Positions 10,154 through 20,172 of a stretch of 64,000 nucleotides of DNA are shown one piece after another. Position numbers and translations under genes: made by a program. The DNA lies in assembly GCA_010405405.1 (NCBI GenBank), contig MU004239.1, forward strand, positions 732,713 through 796,712, written 5' to 3'. The DNA comes from Microthyrium microscopicum. Its lineage: Eukaryota; Ascomycota; Dothideomycetes; Microthyriales; Microthyriaceae. The notes under the pieces are model-generated. The model was not told the origin of the DNA and ran no database searches. It saw only the letters and a program-made list of their open reading frames with translations. Within the stretch, counting starts at the first letter, position 1. Each line of letters opens with the position of its first letter.

Positions 10154-11030
10154 TTATGCCCCTTCCACATCTGCCTTAGTGCGACTGGAGAAGAACCGAT
10201 CATGGATTTTCGTCTGGTACTCCAAAAGCACTGGAAATCCCTTCACGACCTCTTGAGATACTGGTGCCCTGACTGCACATCAGCACTTATCCTCAGAGTA
10301 GCTCGCCATCAACTTACGCCGTGCAGACCAAAACAGATGTAATGAAGCCAAAGACTACCATATCTGCCTGCGTTGGCTTGTCCTTGCCGAGAAGCCAGAA
10401 CAGCCCATCAGAGTTGGAAGAGGCCTTCTTGGATTCACTCAACAAATCACTAATGCTTTGCCATATTTCACGCCGGAAGATAGCAATTTCCTCGTCAGTG
10501 AAACGACCGGTACCCTGGCCATAAAGTGTTTTCTGGTGCGTCTCTTTGGCTCTTGATCCAACTTTGCCTCGAGCAGCCTCCGGAACAGCCTTTGGGATAT
10601 GTTCTCTCATCGCATCGTGATCGTCAATCCACCGTTCACGAGTCTGAAATTATCAGCGGTAAGTCTCAGGTCAACAGGTTTGGCATTAATTACATGATAG
10701 AAATACAGCTTGTCTTCCATCAAGGCTTTCGGAGCCAAATCATATACGCGCTCACTTGTAGACAGTCTGGCATCGTCATTGAGATTTGGCAAAAGCTCCT
10801 TGATGATTGAGGTCGAGTCGGAAAATGTTTTGGGGTTTCCCTGGCCAGAGATAACGAGGTATATAGGGAAGCTTTCCTTTCGGGCTATCTACCAGTGAGC
10901 CATGCTTAGCCTCCTACCCGATTCCAGCATATCGCATCGCCAGCTCTAGCTTGGTAACGTATGGACTCCAGTCATATTTGTTTTCATCACCTTCGAAACC
11001 ACTTCCATACGGAGTGTAAAAATGCGCCAT
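10154..11030 (-). pseudogene. Decayed GST-like (Tom37/DUF7962-type) protein gene
   Basis: Pieces of one glutathione-S-transferase-fold protein lie in order. The N-terminal thioredoxin-like half starts at ATG 11030 (MAHFYTPYG, then WSPYVTKLELAMRYAGIG and PKGKLPYI). The helical half carries LYFYH, joined over a GT-AG intron to TRERWIDDHDAMREH, then QGTGRFTDEE and DGLFWLLGKDKPTQADM. The last exon, GFPVLLEYQTKIHDRFF, ends at TAA 10156-10154. Two lesions sit close together: an in-frame TAG at 10916-10914, where relatives have Tyr before EAKHGSL, and a frame change between PKGKLPYI and NPKTFSD (about 10840-10862). An intron removing both would delete the conserved GKLPYI strand, so I call it a young pseudogene. 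Confidence 0.7.
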
Positions 11031-11306
11031 ATTAGGAAAAATAAAATCTTGCTATCAATGCGGTCAACAAAGAACAGTTCACGATGGAGTCTGGTAGGCC
11101 TGATATTCCTGCTGAGCTATGACCAAGTGATGGGCAGCAGTGACGTTCGTGGCTGTGCCAACTCCTGAATGAGGCGAAGCACTAGCGAGCTACTTGCAAG
11201 TAAGGAAACGATAGACTGATTTGAAAGACGAATTGTGTATCAAGATTTGTCTCTCCTGGTCACTAGAGGCAAGTCAGCAATGCCTGCGGCGGAAAAAATA
11301 AATAGT

Positions 11307-12494
11307 TCACTTACATCTTATTTCTTTGTTGCCGAAGTCAAAGATACCCATCCACTCCTTCATAAACACTCTTCCCAATACGACAGCCACATCTTCAAAA
11401 CCTTCGCCTAATGCCCCTTCTATATGATAGACATAAGGAAAGCAAGCGCCTGCCGAGAACCACATGTAGTCCGAAGCTGCCAGGACCAGACGTCTAGGAC
11501 CGCCAATGTCAATTGTAATATTTGGCAGTTCATCCAGCTTATCACATTGATACCCACGAATTGCCGCATGAAACATAAGGTATTGCTCTTGTGGAAGTAG
11601 AATTGGCCAAAATACTGTAGATAGTCCTATAAACTTGCCTTCAAACTGCCACTTTGTGTCGAGAAATGATACCGATCTGAGATTCGCCAGCCAGCTACCC
11701 ACCTGGTAGCTTATGGGATTTATTGCCATTGTTGTAAAAGGTCGGCTTGGATTAGAATATTGCTCGGGTATAGCACCAAGAAGCAATTCGCCGTCTTTTT
11801 CGTATGTCGGAGGCACGAGGCTGAATAAATTTTGCTCAAGTTCGTGACTTGACGCAAGCGCCTTTAGTGGATTTCGTAGGCTCTGCTTATCATCGGGATC
11901 GAAAGGTGACAATCCAAATACTGCATCATAACCACCGTAGAATATCCAGTCGCCTTCGATGCGATCGAAATTCAGAAATTCGACTTGCTTAGCTTGAATA
12001 GTTCCCAGGCTCACGATGTCTCTTGCCCAGGTACCTTTGAACGCTCCTGCTGCGGGAGGGTAGTATAATCTTCCCTCTTTAGAAAGATCCCAATATGTAG
12101 TAGATTTTGCGTAGTTGAACTTGTGATGGCGTATGCATCGATCGCATTGCTTAGAGGGCACGAAAAGATCGGACCAACTTAAATCCAAGGTAACGTCGAT
12201 TTCCTGCGCTGGAGTTCCTATGGTCATTCTAGCTACGAAGAGAGGGCTAAACTATAAACATGATTAGCTGTCTATCGGAGAAGCTTTCTTGGCTTATAAT
12301 ACGGGTATTGATATCTTCTGATTCACAGTTTCTGCAATAGAAGGCTTTAAGGGTGTTTGCTCTCCCGAATATGGCTGCGGCGACCAAACGGTTAATGATG
12401 GTTCTCCTTGGGAGGATATGAACAGGAGCGAGAGGAGGCATAGAGCTCGCCATAGCCAGTGCCTTGGTGGCTGTAGCATATTGGTCCAACTCAT
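11307..12494 (-). CDS. Pepsin-fold (A1) aspartic protease homologue, probably inactive
   Basis: Two exons starting at ATG 12494 give about 378 aa. An N-terminal hydrophobic stretch (ALCLLSLLFISS) looks like a signal peptide or anchor. After the intron (GTATTA...TAG) the A1 start PLFVARMTIGTPAQEID follows. The first active-site loop reads LDLSWSDLFVPS, where active enzymes have DTGS: the Asp is kept but Thr-Gly is lost. The second loop reads FIGLSTVFWPI, where DTGT is expected, so the second catalytic Asp is missing. The beta-strand motif FKGTWARDIVSLG and the C-terminal VLGRVFMKEWMGIFDFGNKEI are retained. A secreted or vacuolar binding role is possible. The stop used is TGA at 11309-11307; the last few residues are uncertain. 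Confidence 0.75.
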
Positions 12495-12758
12495 CGACTA
12501 GAATCAAGATTTCATCACCGTTCATTTAGTGAAGCCAAAGCTGAGAGCAGCATCGAAGTTTGCATCCTTGCGAAAATGAGGCGAAAACCATGTTGTTGGT
12601 TTTCCGTGTTGCTGTCACCACGCCGCAATCCTTCCAAGGAATTATATTGAAAGTGCCCTTTACGCTACAGGGTCAGGTAGATCTATTAATTACCTGTCCC
12701 TATGCAATCCTTTTGGCGTTCCCAGAAGTATACAGCAATGGGCGAATTATAGATTCCA

Positions 12759-14529
12759 TTAAGGTTGAGCTTTCAATACGGTCCAGTCGCCTTCAATCCT
12801 TCTCAGCAAGGGCAAGGTACTAGCACCTCTTTTTACAAATTGGCCATCCTCTTGGCTTCCTAAGATCTTGCCGTCTTTGAAAATCACTTTTCCTCTCAGT
12901 ATAGTGATTTTGGGCCATGATTTGAATTCGACACCCTCATACGGGGAGTAGTCGCAATCTGTATGATGTGAGCAGGATGGAGACATAGTGAGCGAATTGA
13001 AAAAGATGAATTCTTCACAAAGCATGATTTTCGTTCGAAGGTGACAAACAAAAGGACTTACTATCGTGCAGGTCGCGAGCATGCTTTAGCACCATCGGCT
13101 TGAACTTATCGGCGGAGTGCCATACTACCAAGTCCGCATCTGACCCAATCTGTATGGCACCTTTCTTTGGATATAACCCATATAGCTTGGCTGGGTTCTC
13201 GGATGTCAATTCGACGAAGCGCTTCACGTCGATGCAACGCCTTCGAAGTACACCTTCAGAAAAGAGGATAGGCATGCGAGTTTCCACGCCAGGTAGACCG
13301 TTTGGTACATGATGGAACCTGTTAGACACTCATGAGATTATTGAACTCGGAACTTCAAATACACTGGCCACTTACATCCCATTGGGATTACCATTAGTTG
13401 CATTCACGATACCTTGTTTCTTTCCTCCCTCCCCTTCATATCTAAAAACTCTGTTAGCTGTAAGGCAGAATAAAGTATTCGTTTTGTTACCGATATGGAC
13501 AGTGGTCCGAAGAAAATATCGTAAAAGTACCATTAATGATACCTTGCCATATTGCTTCCAGATCCCTAGGATCTGTGCGTGGTGGAGGAGAGCAGATGAA
13601 CTTTGCACCTTCGAAATGCTCATGAGCCAATTTCTTTTCGTCCAACATCAGATATTGAGGACAGGTCTCTGCAAAGATAGGCTGCAGCTTTGTTTGTGCT
13701 TTCCTAATAATGTTTGTCGATTCCGGTATAGAGACATGAACTATGAGGATAGGTACATCCATTATGGTTGAAAATACAACCGCTCGATGTGTTGCTTCAG
13801 CCTCAGCACTGGCAGGATGAGATTGAGCGTGATATACGGGTTCCGTTAGGCCTTCGCTTTCTAATTTCTCAGTCATGAATTCGATAAGATCTGCATTTTC
13901 AGCATGGACCATGGTTGTAATGCCTAGTTTGCGTGCAGTATGAAGTAATCGGAGGAACTCAGAGTCAGAGACCTTTCTGTGTTTGTAGGTGAGGTATATT
14001 TTTATACTTGTCAGTCCTTGCTCGACAGCCCAAGGAAGTTCTTCAGTCAAAACCTTTTCAGTCGGATCCGTGACAATAACATGGAAGCCATAATCCGAAT
14101 ATGATCCTTGCTCTTTTGCTAGGGCATGATAGGCTTCGACTTCAGTTATCACAGAGTCTCCTCTAGATTGTTCGGCAAAGAGGAGGACTGTAGTTGTGCC
14201 TCCTGCTACTGCACTTCGTGTTCCAGTTGCAACTAGTTGAAATCTCGTAAGCATCCAGCATTGAATGTATACACTCTGTCGCACTTACTGGTGTCAGCAC
14301 ACAAGTAGCCGGATGACCTGGCATTAGCGGATCGATCTTGAGCTAAATGCACATGCCCATCTACTCCGCCAGGAGTGACTATAGCGCCTTCACAGTAGAT
14401 GACTTTTGCATTTGCAGAAGGTGCAAGATCCCGACCCAGAGATGTAATTATCCCGTTTTTTACTCCTATGTCGCAAATGTATGAGCCATTGACATTTGCT
14501 TTGCGAAGAATGAGATCGAAGTCTGTCAT
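12759..14529 (-). CDS. Dihydropyrimidinase/hydantoinase-like amidohydrolase
   Basis: Zinc-dependent cyclic amidohydrolase opening dihydropyrimidine- or hydantoin-type rings; probably cytosolic. Five exons join in frame. The metal ligands are visible: HVHLAQD (two His, exon 1), SIKIYLTYK (carboxylated-lysine region), MVHAENA, IVHVSIPE and FSSDHCPY (Asp). CSPPPR and AVAGGTTTV are further family marks, and MFHHVPNGLPGVETRMP is typical of the dihydropyrimidinase branch. The C-terminal beta-sandwich has GSDADLVVWH and ITILRGKVIFKDGKIL. I chose ATG at 14529 (MTDFDLILRKANV); the frame is open 10 codons further upstream but lacks an ATG there. Substrate specificity (pyrimidine, hydantoin or other imide) is not settled by sequence. 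Confidence 0.87.
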
Positions 14530-15024
14530 TTCTCGATGGCTCTGGCCAGCAGCATTCAAACCAAAGCTTCTAATTGCTCTATAGTAGTTTCTTCCTTCCT
14601 AAAGTATGAAGCGGGTTCTTTCTCGAAGGGTCCTCATTTCAGCAAAGACCTTGGCCCCGCAGCTTCGTCTTATCTCCCTTATGAGAGGTTGGATTCAAGG
14701 TTACGATAAGCTTCGGAAGCTCCCTCAAGCTCAATATTGAAACAAGGATGGCGCAGGAGCTAAGCTCCACGTGCATGCTTTAAATACCGGGGTAACTTAG
14801 CTTACTTGTCCCACTTGAGTATAAATAGTGTGGAGGCGACCAAGGGTCCAAGATCATGATTCGGCTTTCGATATTCTTAAGTACACTGTCTAGCTAGATT
14901 TCATCTGCCCATCCCCGTTTTCATCCAACATAGGCGCATCAAGTTTCGCGTCTGGTTGATTCTTCCCCATCGTCGCCCCAAATTTTAGGCTAGAACAACT
15001 ACAGGTACTCAAAACTTGAGCAGC
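14530..15024. promoter_or_regulatory. Divergent promoter, amidohydrolase / MBL-fold gene
   Basis: The 495 bp separate two divergent starts. A good TATA box, TATAAATA at 14820-14827, lies about 200 bp before the MBL-fold ATG at 15025. No comparably clear TATA element faces the amidohydrolase. Confidence 0.5.
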
Positions 15025-16011
15025 ATGTGTGCCGCACCAGCTACAACTTCAACTTGTTTCACCACTTTTCGGCTAAACGAGTCCACCTTTTCAATTCGTG
15101 AAGAAGATATCTATGGAGAACATCCTCTCATATACGCCAAAATTTTCCAAGACCCTCCACTTCTCCTCCTTTCAGACACTGGATGTGGCGGTCACGGACT
15201 ATCCCCTGATATCGAAATCACATCTCTACGCGAGTATCTGGAAACCTATCCAATATCTAGCAACTCAAGCCTGCCCCTGAATCCGCATGGAAAGCTTCCA
15301 TATCTGATTATATGCACCCACTGTCACTACGACCATATTTTAGGTATTCCACACTTTACGACACCGGGTAGCAACACTACCTTTCTCGCATCCTCCTATG
15401 ATCCATCATTTATCACTAAGAGCCTACCAACCCATTCTTTATGCCACCATCTCGGAATTGAAACTCCTTCATACAATGTCTCCTACTGGGCTGACCACTT
15501 CGAAAAGATTACGTATGATTCTTTATCATTGAACATCCAAATTTTGCACACCCCGGGCCACACGCCAGACGAGCTTGCATGGTATGATCGAACTGAGCGC
15601 CATCTTTATGTCGGAGACACCCTCTATGAAGTTGGACCTGGACCTGAGCCAGCGCCAATCATGTTTCCCAAGGAGGGTGACTTGATTGACTATATGCAGT
15701 CACTACGAACCTTGAAGTCGTTCATTGCAGCACAAAATGAGGAGTATCCGTCGAGGCCACGAGTAAAGATCGGATGTGCTCATATCACTTCTTCCGTTGA
15801 TGCTGCAGAAATTGTGGACGAGGTACAAGCACTATTTGTATACATCATCGAAGGAAAGGTCCCAATTGCCGACAGCATGAAGCAGAGAGGCGAGATATGT
15901 GACTTTTACATGGAGGCCAAGGATGCTAAATTCTGTGTGAGGGTACCGAGAAGACTTGTTGATGATGCAAGGAGGTTTTACCATAAACATCCAGCTTTAC
16001 TGTCGTTTTGA
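15025..16011 (+). CDS. Metallo-beta-lactamase-fold hydrolase
   Basis: Single-exon, 328-aa MBL-superfamily protein. The zinc motif THCHYDH is at about residues 98-104, with the third histidine in HTPGHTPDELAWYD (about 176), the Asp in LYVGDTLYE, and the last His probably in GCAHITS. This layout matches the glyoxalase-II-like/flavoprotein-type branch that hydrolyses thioesters, esters or lactones. There is no signal peptide or transmembrane helix. I chose ATG at 15025, because the codon at the start of the open frame (15016) is TTG. A TATA box is present about 200 bp upstream. The substrate is unknown. Confidence 0.85.
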   Translation: MCAAPATTSTCFTTFRLNESTFSIREEDIYGEHPLIYAKIFQDPPLLLLSDTGCGGHGLSPDIEITSLREYLETYPISSNSSLPLNPHGKLPYLIICTHCHYDHILGIPHFTTPGSNTTFLASSYDPSFITKSLPTHSLCHHLGIETPSYNVSYWADHFEKITYDSLSLNIQILHTPGHTPDELAWYDRTERHLYVGDTLYEVGPGPEPAPIMFPKEGDLIDYMQSLRTLKSFIAAQNEEYPSRPRVKIGCAHITSSVDAAEIVDEVQALFVYIIEGKVPIADSMKQRGEICDFYMEAKDAKFCVRVPRRLVDDARRFYHKHPALLSF

Positions 16012-16566
16012 ATTGATCGTCAGAATCAGCCAATATTCCGAAGCAAGACATGATCAATCTCCCAGCTGCTTTCTGTGCATCATAGGTCATGAGCACGTTC
16101 TCTAGGAAATATCCTAGTGCCTGGGAACGCGCCGAGTATTGCAAAGACCTTTACTCACCATGCAAATAAAACAAATCCCGTTTGAGGGTTCGGTACCAAA
16201 GTAACCGATGGAACCAACATAAGGCCAATACCCAGAGTTTCGATGCTCAATATCATCGCATGTAAAGAATATACACTCTACTTCCCATCCTGGTCGGTAT
16301 TTCAACCAATCATATACACACTCGGTGTGCAACAAAATACTCTATAGCAAAGCATAGCTCATATGAAGTAGGTTAGCACATGGGAGTTCACTAGGCTCTG
16401 GCTCGTTTGTTATTTGGTTGGCGGTTTCCCTTATTTTGAGCATGGAATATGCTTTTTGGTACATATGTTGGAAAGAACCACCGGTTTTGCTTGGGAAATC
16501 TACATTTTGTCAACAATTTAGATTTCCTTCCTCCCGATGTTTCTTCCTTTCAACTTCATAACAAAG
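16012..16566. other. Intergenic region, small minus-strand ORF only
   Basis: A 73-codon minus ORF at 16335-16114 (with FFTCDDIEHRNSGYWPYVG) is somewhat protein-like but has no recognised domain or supporting splice. Otherwise this is the 3' flank of the MBL gene and the promoter of the SDR gene. Confidence 0.3.
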
Positions 16567-17550
16567 ATGTCTTCATCATCCCAGATGACCGAGGATACCC
16601 TCCCCAATCAGTCCGGCCGTGTTTTCTTCGTCACAGGAGGCGCAACCCACCTAACAGAGAACTTCCTATTGAATATAGCAGCTCTATCTCCAGAACACAT
16701 CTTTTTCACAGACCGCGACACCGCTCTCGCCGACGGTCTAGTGCGCAAAATCGACAAAATCTACCCTAATACCAAAATCACCCTCCTGGTCTGCGACATG
16801 CTCAATCCTTCTCTCGACGAAGTTGAAGCCGCCGCCACCAAATTTTGCCAACTATCAAACCGCCTAGATGTCCTCGTACTCAACGACGGCCCGCTAGACG
16901 TTCCACCACCCACAGACTGGCAAAACAGAGTCGGCTACGACATCCGCCTACAAGACGCCAACTTCAACCAATGGCTCTTGATAAAACTGCTCCTACCCAC
17001 CCTTCTTGTGACAGCGAAAAACAATCATGTGAGGATCGTGGCGTCGGCATCACTGGACGATAGAATCTGGTCCAAAGATACAGACATCAACAGCAGAATC
17101 GACTTTAGCCCCCTCACCATCGGCGCCCTCGATGCAAATGGCCAACCGACTTCTACTCCGGGCACTGAAGTTCTATCCGCGCCAAATAAACTCACCAGCG
17201 TCCTCTACATGCGCGCACTAAGTAAACTATATCCCAGCATCACAAGCATATCTGTGCACCCTGGTCGACTGAAGCAGGTGAAGCTTCATGCAGATGGCGT
17301 AGCCTACAGGACATGCGTGGAGCAGGAATCAATGGAATGGGCATACTTGGATGAAGGTGCGGTGCCCTACACGCAGCTGTGGGCAGCGTTGATTGCGGAC
17401 AAGGAAGACTTGGTGAATGGGGCATATTATCCGTACGAAGAGCAGCCAGAGGCTGTGATGCTAGGAGCTAAAGGGGATGGGAAGGTGAAGGAGTTTTTGG
17501 ATTACGTGGAGTGGTATCTCAAGAGATGGGACGTGGAATCGAGGATATGA
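16567..17550 (+). CDS. Short-chain dehydrogenase/reductase-like protein with altered active site
   Basis: Single-exon Rossmann-fold protein of the retinol-dehydrogenase/3-ketoreductase type, 327 aa from ATG 16567 (a second in-frame ATG is at 16537). The cofactor loop reads TGGATHLTENF (from about residue 23) in place of TGxxxGIG, so two of three glycines are missing. The NNAG motif is replaced by LNDGPL. The catalytic serine region is present (RIVASASLDDR). The YxxxK motif reads SAPNK (about 204-208): Lys is kept but the catalytic Tyr is Ser. The downstream VHPGRLKQ matches the family's HPG motif. Fold is clear; oxidoreductase activity is doubtful. Confidence 0.8.
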   Translation: MSSSSQMTEDTLPNQSGRVFFVTGGATHLTENFLLNIAALSPEHIFFTDRDTALADGLVRKIDKIYPNTKITLLVCDMLNPSLDEVEAAATKFCQLSNRLDVLVLNDGPLDVPPPTDWQNRVGYDIRLQDANFNQWLLIKLLLPTLLVTAKNNHVRIVASASLDDRIWSKDTDINSRIDFSPLTIGALDANGQPTSTPGTEVLSAPNKLTSVLYMRALSKLYPSITSISVHPGRLKQVKLHADGVAYRTCVEQESMEWAYLDEGAVPYTQLWAALIADKEDLVNGAYYPYEEQPEAVMLGAKGDGKVKEFLDYVEWYLKRWDVESRI

Positions 17551-19605
17551 GTAATAGTTGTATCCAGAAACATCAAAGTTATATGTTTATCCAGTCACTG
17601 CTGATTTCCTTGAACGATGATGTCTGTCTTCAGCCTTTTTTTTCTGGAACGAAAGGTGGAGTATTTCCGATACAGTTCGATGGGCTACCGAGATCTTGAC
17701 TCCTTTCATGGCAGATGAAGCACTCGATAACAGAGTGTAGTAGATGATAGATAACGTAGCCAATAGGAGCAAAACCTATGCGCTCACCTATAGGCATCAT
17801 AAGAGCCTGGAGCGTAATTAAAAAATAAGCCAAAAGGTACCTAGCTAGTCCTAAGATGAACCTTTTGATCATAACAACCATATTGGCTGGGATAATAGTA
17901 TTGGTAGTTGCATATAGGAGTCGCTTGGCTTGTGCCTGGCGGGTAGCAAAAGCAGTAAATGGAGTCCTCGAGTCCTCTCGATCAGTCTAAATCCTTTGTA
18001 GACTGGCACTCAAGCATCATATTCATCGAGAATGACTGCTACCCATGTTTAATAAGAGATTCAATGTTTAGCATCTGCTACGCATGAGTGCTATCGTATT
18101 TGATGAAGCCCCACAGTCTCCATCAGATGGGCTGAGAAAAAAAGCATACTTAGACGGACGATTTCTATCAATGAATTGAAGTCGAGCTTTTCGGCGAATT
18201 AAACTGATCTTCTGCTGGGATTCTGACCGCTTTTGAAAAATGCTTAGAAACTTGAATAGAATCAAGGATTGTGCAAATACAACAATCGCATGTCGTATGT
18301 AATATGAGTAAAGGCTTTTGCTGCTCAAAATTGAATTGAGGAAACGAGTGTCTCTTATCTTCAGATCGTTGTAGATAGTTCCTTGCAAAGTTGAGCAGGT
18401 TGTATTTTTCAAAGCAAGTATTAATCCACTTTTAGCATGTGAAGATATCTAGCTTTTCTGAGAAACACTTCAACCCCGTAAATTTTCAATGCATTTAACA
18501 TGCGGTCAACATCAGCACGCAAGGCACGGTCATAAGTGCACTGGTACCTAACTACAGTGACTAGGGAGTGATCAGAGATATGTAGGTTCCAAGCACAAAC
18601 GAATGTTGTGGTTATCATAATCTTACATAAACTATATTAGAAATGACGATTCTTAACTCTCGTGAATTCGGGGGAACAAGATAAAAGCCCTATTTATATC
18701 GTATGATCAACAACTATTTCTTCCAAGTTTTTTAAAGGTGTTGAAGTGAAGGAGGGCACATCTTTGCTAGTGTCAGTGCAGATCAGCGGCAGAGGAAGTC
18801 GAGTGACCTGATGCTTGATCCTATCATAGACGCCATTTAGGCAAGGGCTTGCTGTTCTCGCGTCTGCCAACTTTCAGGCGGCCAGAGATCCAACTTTGTT
18901 CTGCGGTCCGTCAAGTCATTTGTCGTGGCTGATTAAGGCTTGGAACTTTTGGAAAGTAAAGCTAGATAAAGATTGTAGAAAGTGGTCATTGAGATCAAGA
19001 TATAAGAGAGCAAGAGGTAGAGAGGAGGTGAAGTTAACGTTAAGTTTCTCCACTCTGGAAAAGTCTCGCGAACTAGAAATCTAGGAAGACTAGGACAAAT
19101 TGACAACAGGGTTTATGCTGGCCTTTTTGGAATGCAAACCTAAGATTCAAATTTCACATTGTCGCATGGCGCTAAGACATTGTAAGATATTGTAAGATAT
19201 GGGAATCTACTGCTTTGGCGTTCATTGCACTTTCCTTTCGGCTCTTCTCTTGTCGTCTGACAAGCTGATTGGGCATCAATAGATAGTGTTTCAACTCAAT
19301 CGGTCGATGCTGCCAACTTTATATGAGCCTCTTTCCCAATCAGGCCACTCGTGGCTACATTCTTGGTCGTACTTGCCATGTTTGTTGCCCATGACGTCTG
19401 TTCCTGCCTTCTGATGAAATTGACTGGATCGTTCTTGCCTTTGACATAATACCTGACCTGCTGCTAGCCGCTGTGTACCTTTGACCTTTGCATTCCATTG
19501 TTTTTCTTCATCGACATCTTCTCCACTTCTCAACAAATTTCCATCTTCAACTCTCCCGCCCACCACATCAAACCACATACAAACCTATCTACATCTCTCT
19601 TCAAA
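17551..19605. other. Two-kilobase region with no supported gene
   Basis: Several minus-strand ORFs of 65-114 codons occur. That at 17881-17630 is hydrophobic and could be a small membrane protein; those at 18618-18421 and 18412-18068 are back to back in different frames, perhaps decayed. None has a domain, splice logic or upstream signal that I would defend. The right end is the promoter and 5' leader of the microprotein gene at 19606. Confidence 0.35.
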
Positions 19606-19892
19606 ATGGGTGCCGTAGTCTCCTGCGTAAGTGCCTCATCATCTTAACATTCAGTGCCAGTTGCTGACGAAAACTTCAACAGATCGAATCAATCTTCCGA
19701 GCAATCGGCAATGTCATCCTCGCCATCGTCCACGCCATCGGAGCTATCATCTTCGCCATCGTCGACGGCATCATGGCCCTCTTTGATATCATCATTGGCT
19801 GCTTGACCTGCCGCAAGGGATCTTCGAACCACGGATGGGGTGCACGGCGGTCAAGACGTCGTGGAGGCGGAATCACCACTTCGCGTGTCTAA
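19606..19892 (+). CDS. Conserved fungal membrane microprotein, MGAVVSC family
   Basis: A 76-aa protein in two exons (19606-19626 and 19683-19892; intron 19627-19682, GTAAGT...CAG). Exon 1 encodes only MGAVVSC, which fits an N-myristoylation site (Gly2) with a neighbouring palmitoylatable Cys7. The middle is a long Ile/Ala/Gly-rich hydrophobic segment (IESIFRAIGNVILAIV, then AIGAIIFAIVDGIMALFDII), followed by GCLTCRKG and a basic tail ending TTSRV. I recall closely similar short proteins from many ascomycetes, all unnamed. A membrane-attached role is inferred. Its exons are too short to be caught by simple ORF calling. Confidence 0.8.
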
Positions 19893-20172
19893 GTCTTTCA
19901 CCGATTACGACACGCAACTGGGCTGCAACGGGGTTGTGTTGTGCGCACATACAGAAGTAATGAAGTGGGAAAAGTGGGAAAATGATGGTGATGTGTGCGA
20001 CATAGACGGCAGCAAGGCGTTTCAGGGATGAAGTAATGGTCATGAATTATACCCAACAACATACCATGAATCGAATCAATTGATTTCTAAACTAAAATAC
20101 TGCTTCCATTCGGGGTATCTTGCATCGTAAACTTTTTCGCCATCGTAAATTCATATCATTCGTGAACCTTTC

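Noticed and set aside
11240-11342. Extra terminal exon of the pepsin-fold gene (IADLPLVTRRDKS)
   Set aside because: The frame and tail look attractive, but the intron would be only 31 nt, below the usual fungal minimum.
16114-16335. 73-codon minus ORF (FFTCDDIEHRNSGYWP) as a gene
   Set aside because: No domain, splice sites or upstream signal; chance frame of this length is common.
10154-17550. A secondary-metabolite gene cluster
   Set aside because: No PKS, NRPS, terpene synthase or pathway regulator is present; the enzyme families are mixed and two appear catalytically altered.
17630-17881. 83-codon hydrophobic minus ORF as a small membrane protein
   Set aside because: Hydrophobicity alone from AT-rich DNA is weak evidence; no conserved motif.
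18068-18618. Two adjacent minus ORFs as one frameshifted gene
   Set aside because: Different frames, no recognisable motif and no heptad or domain pattern linking them.
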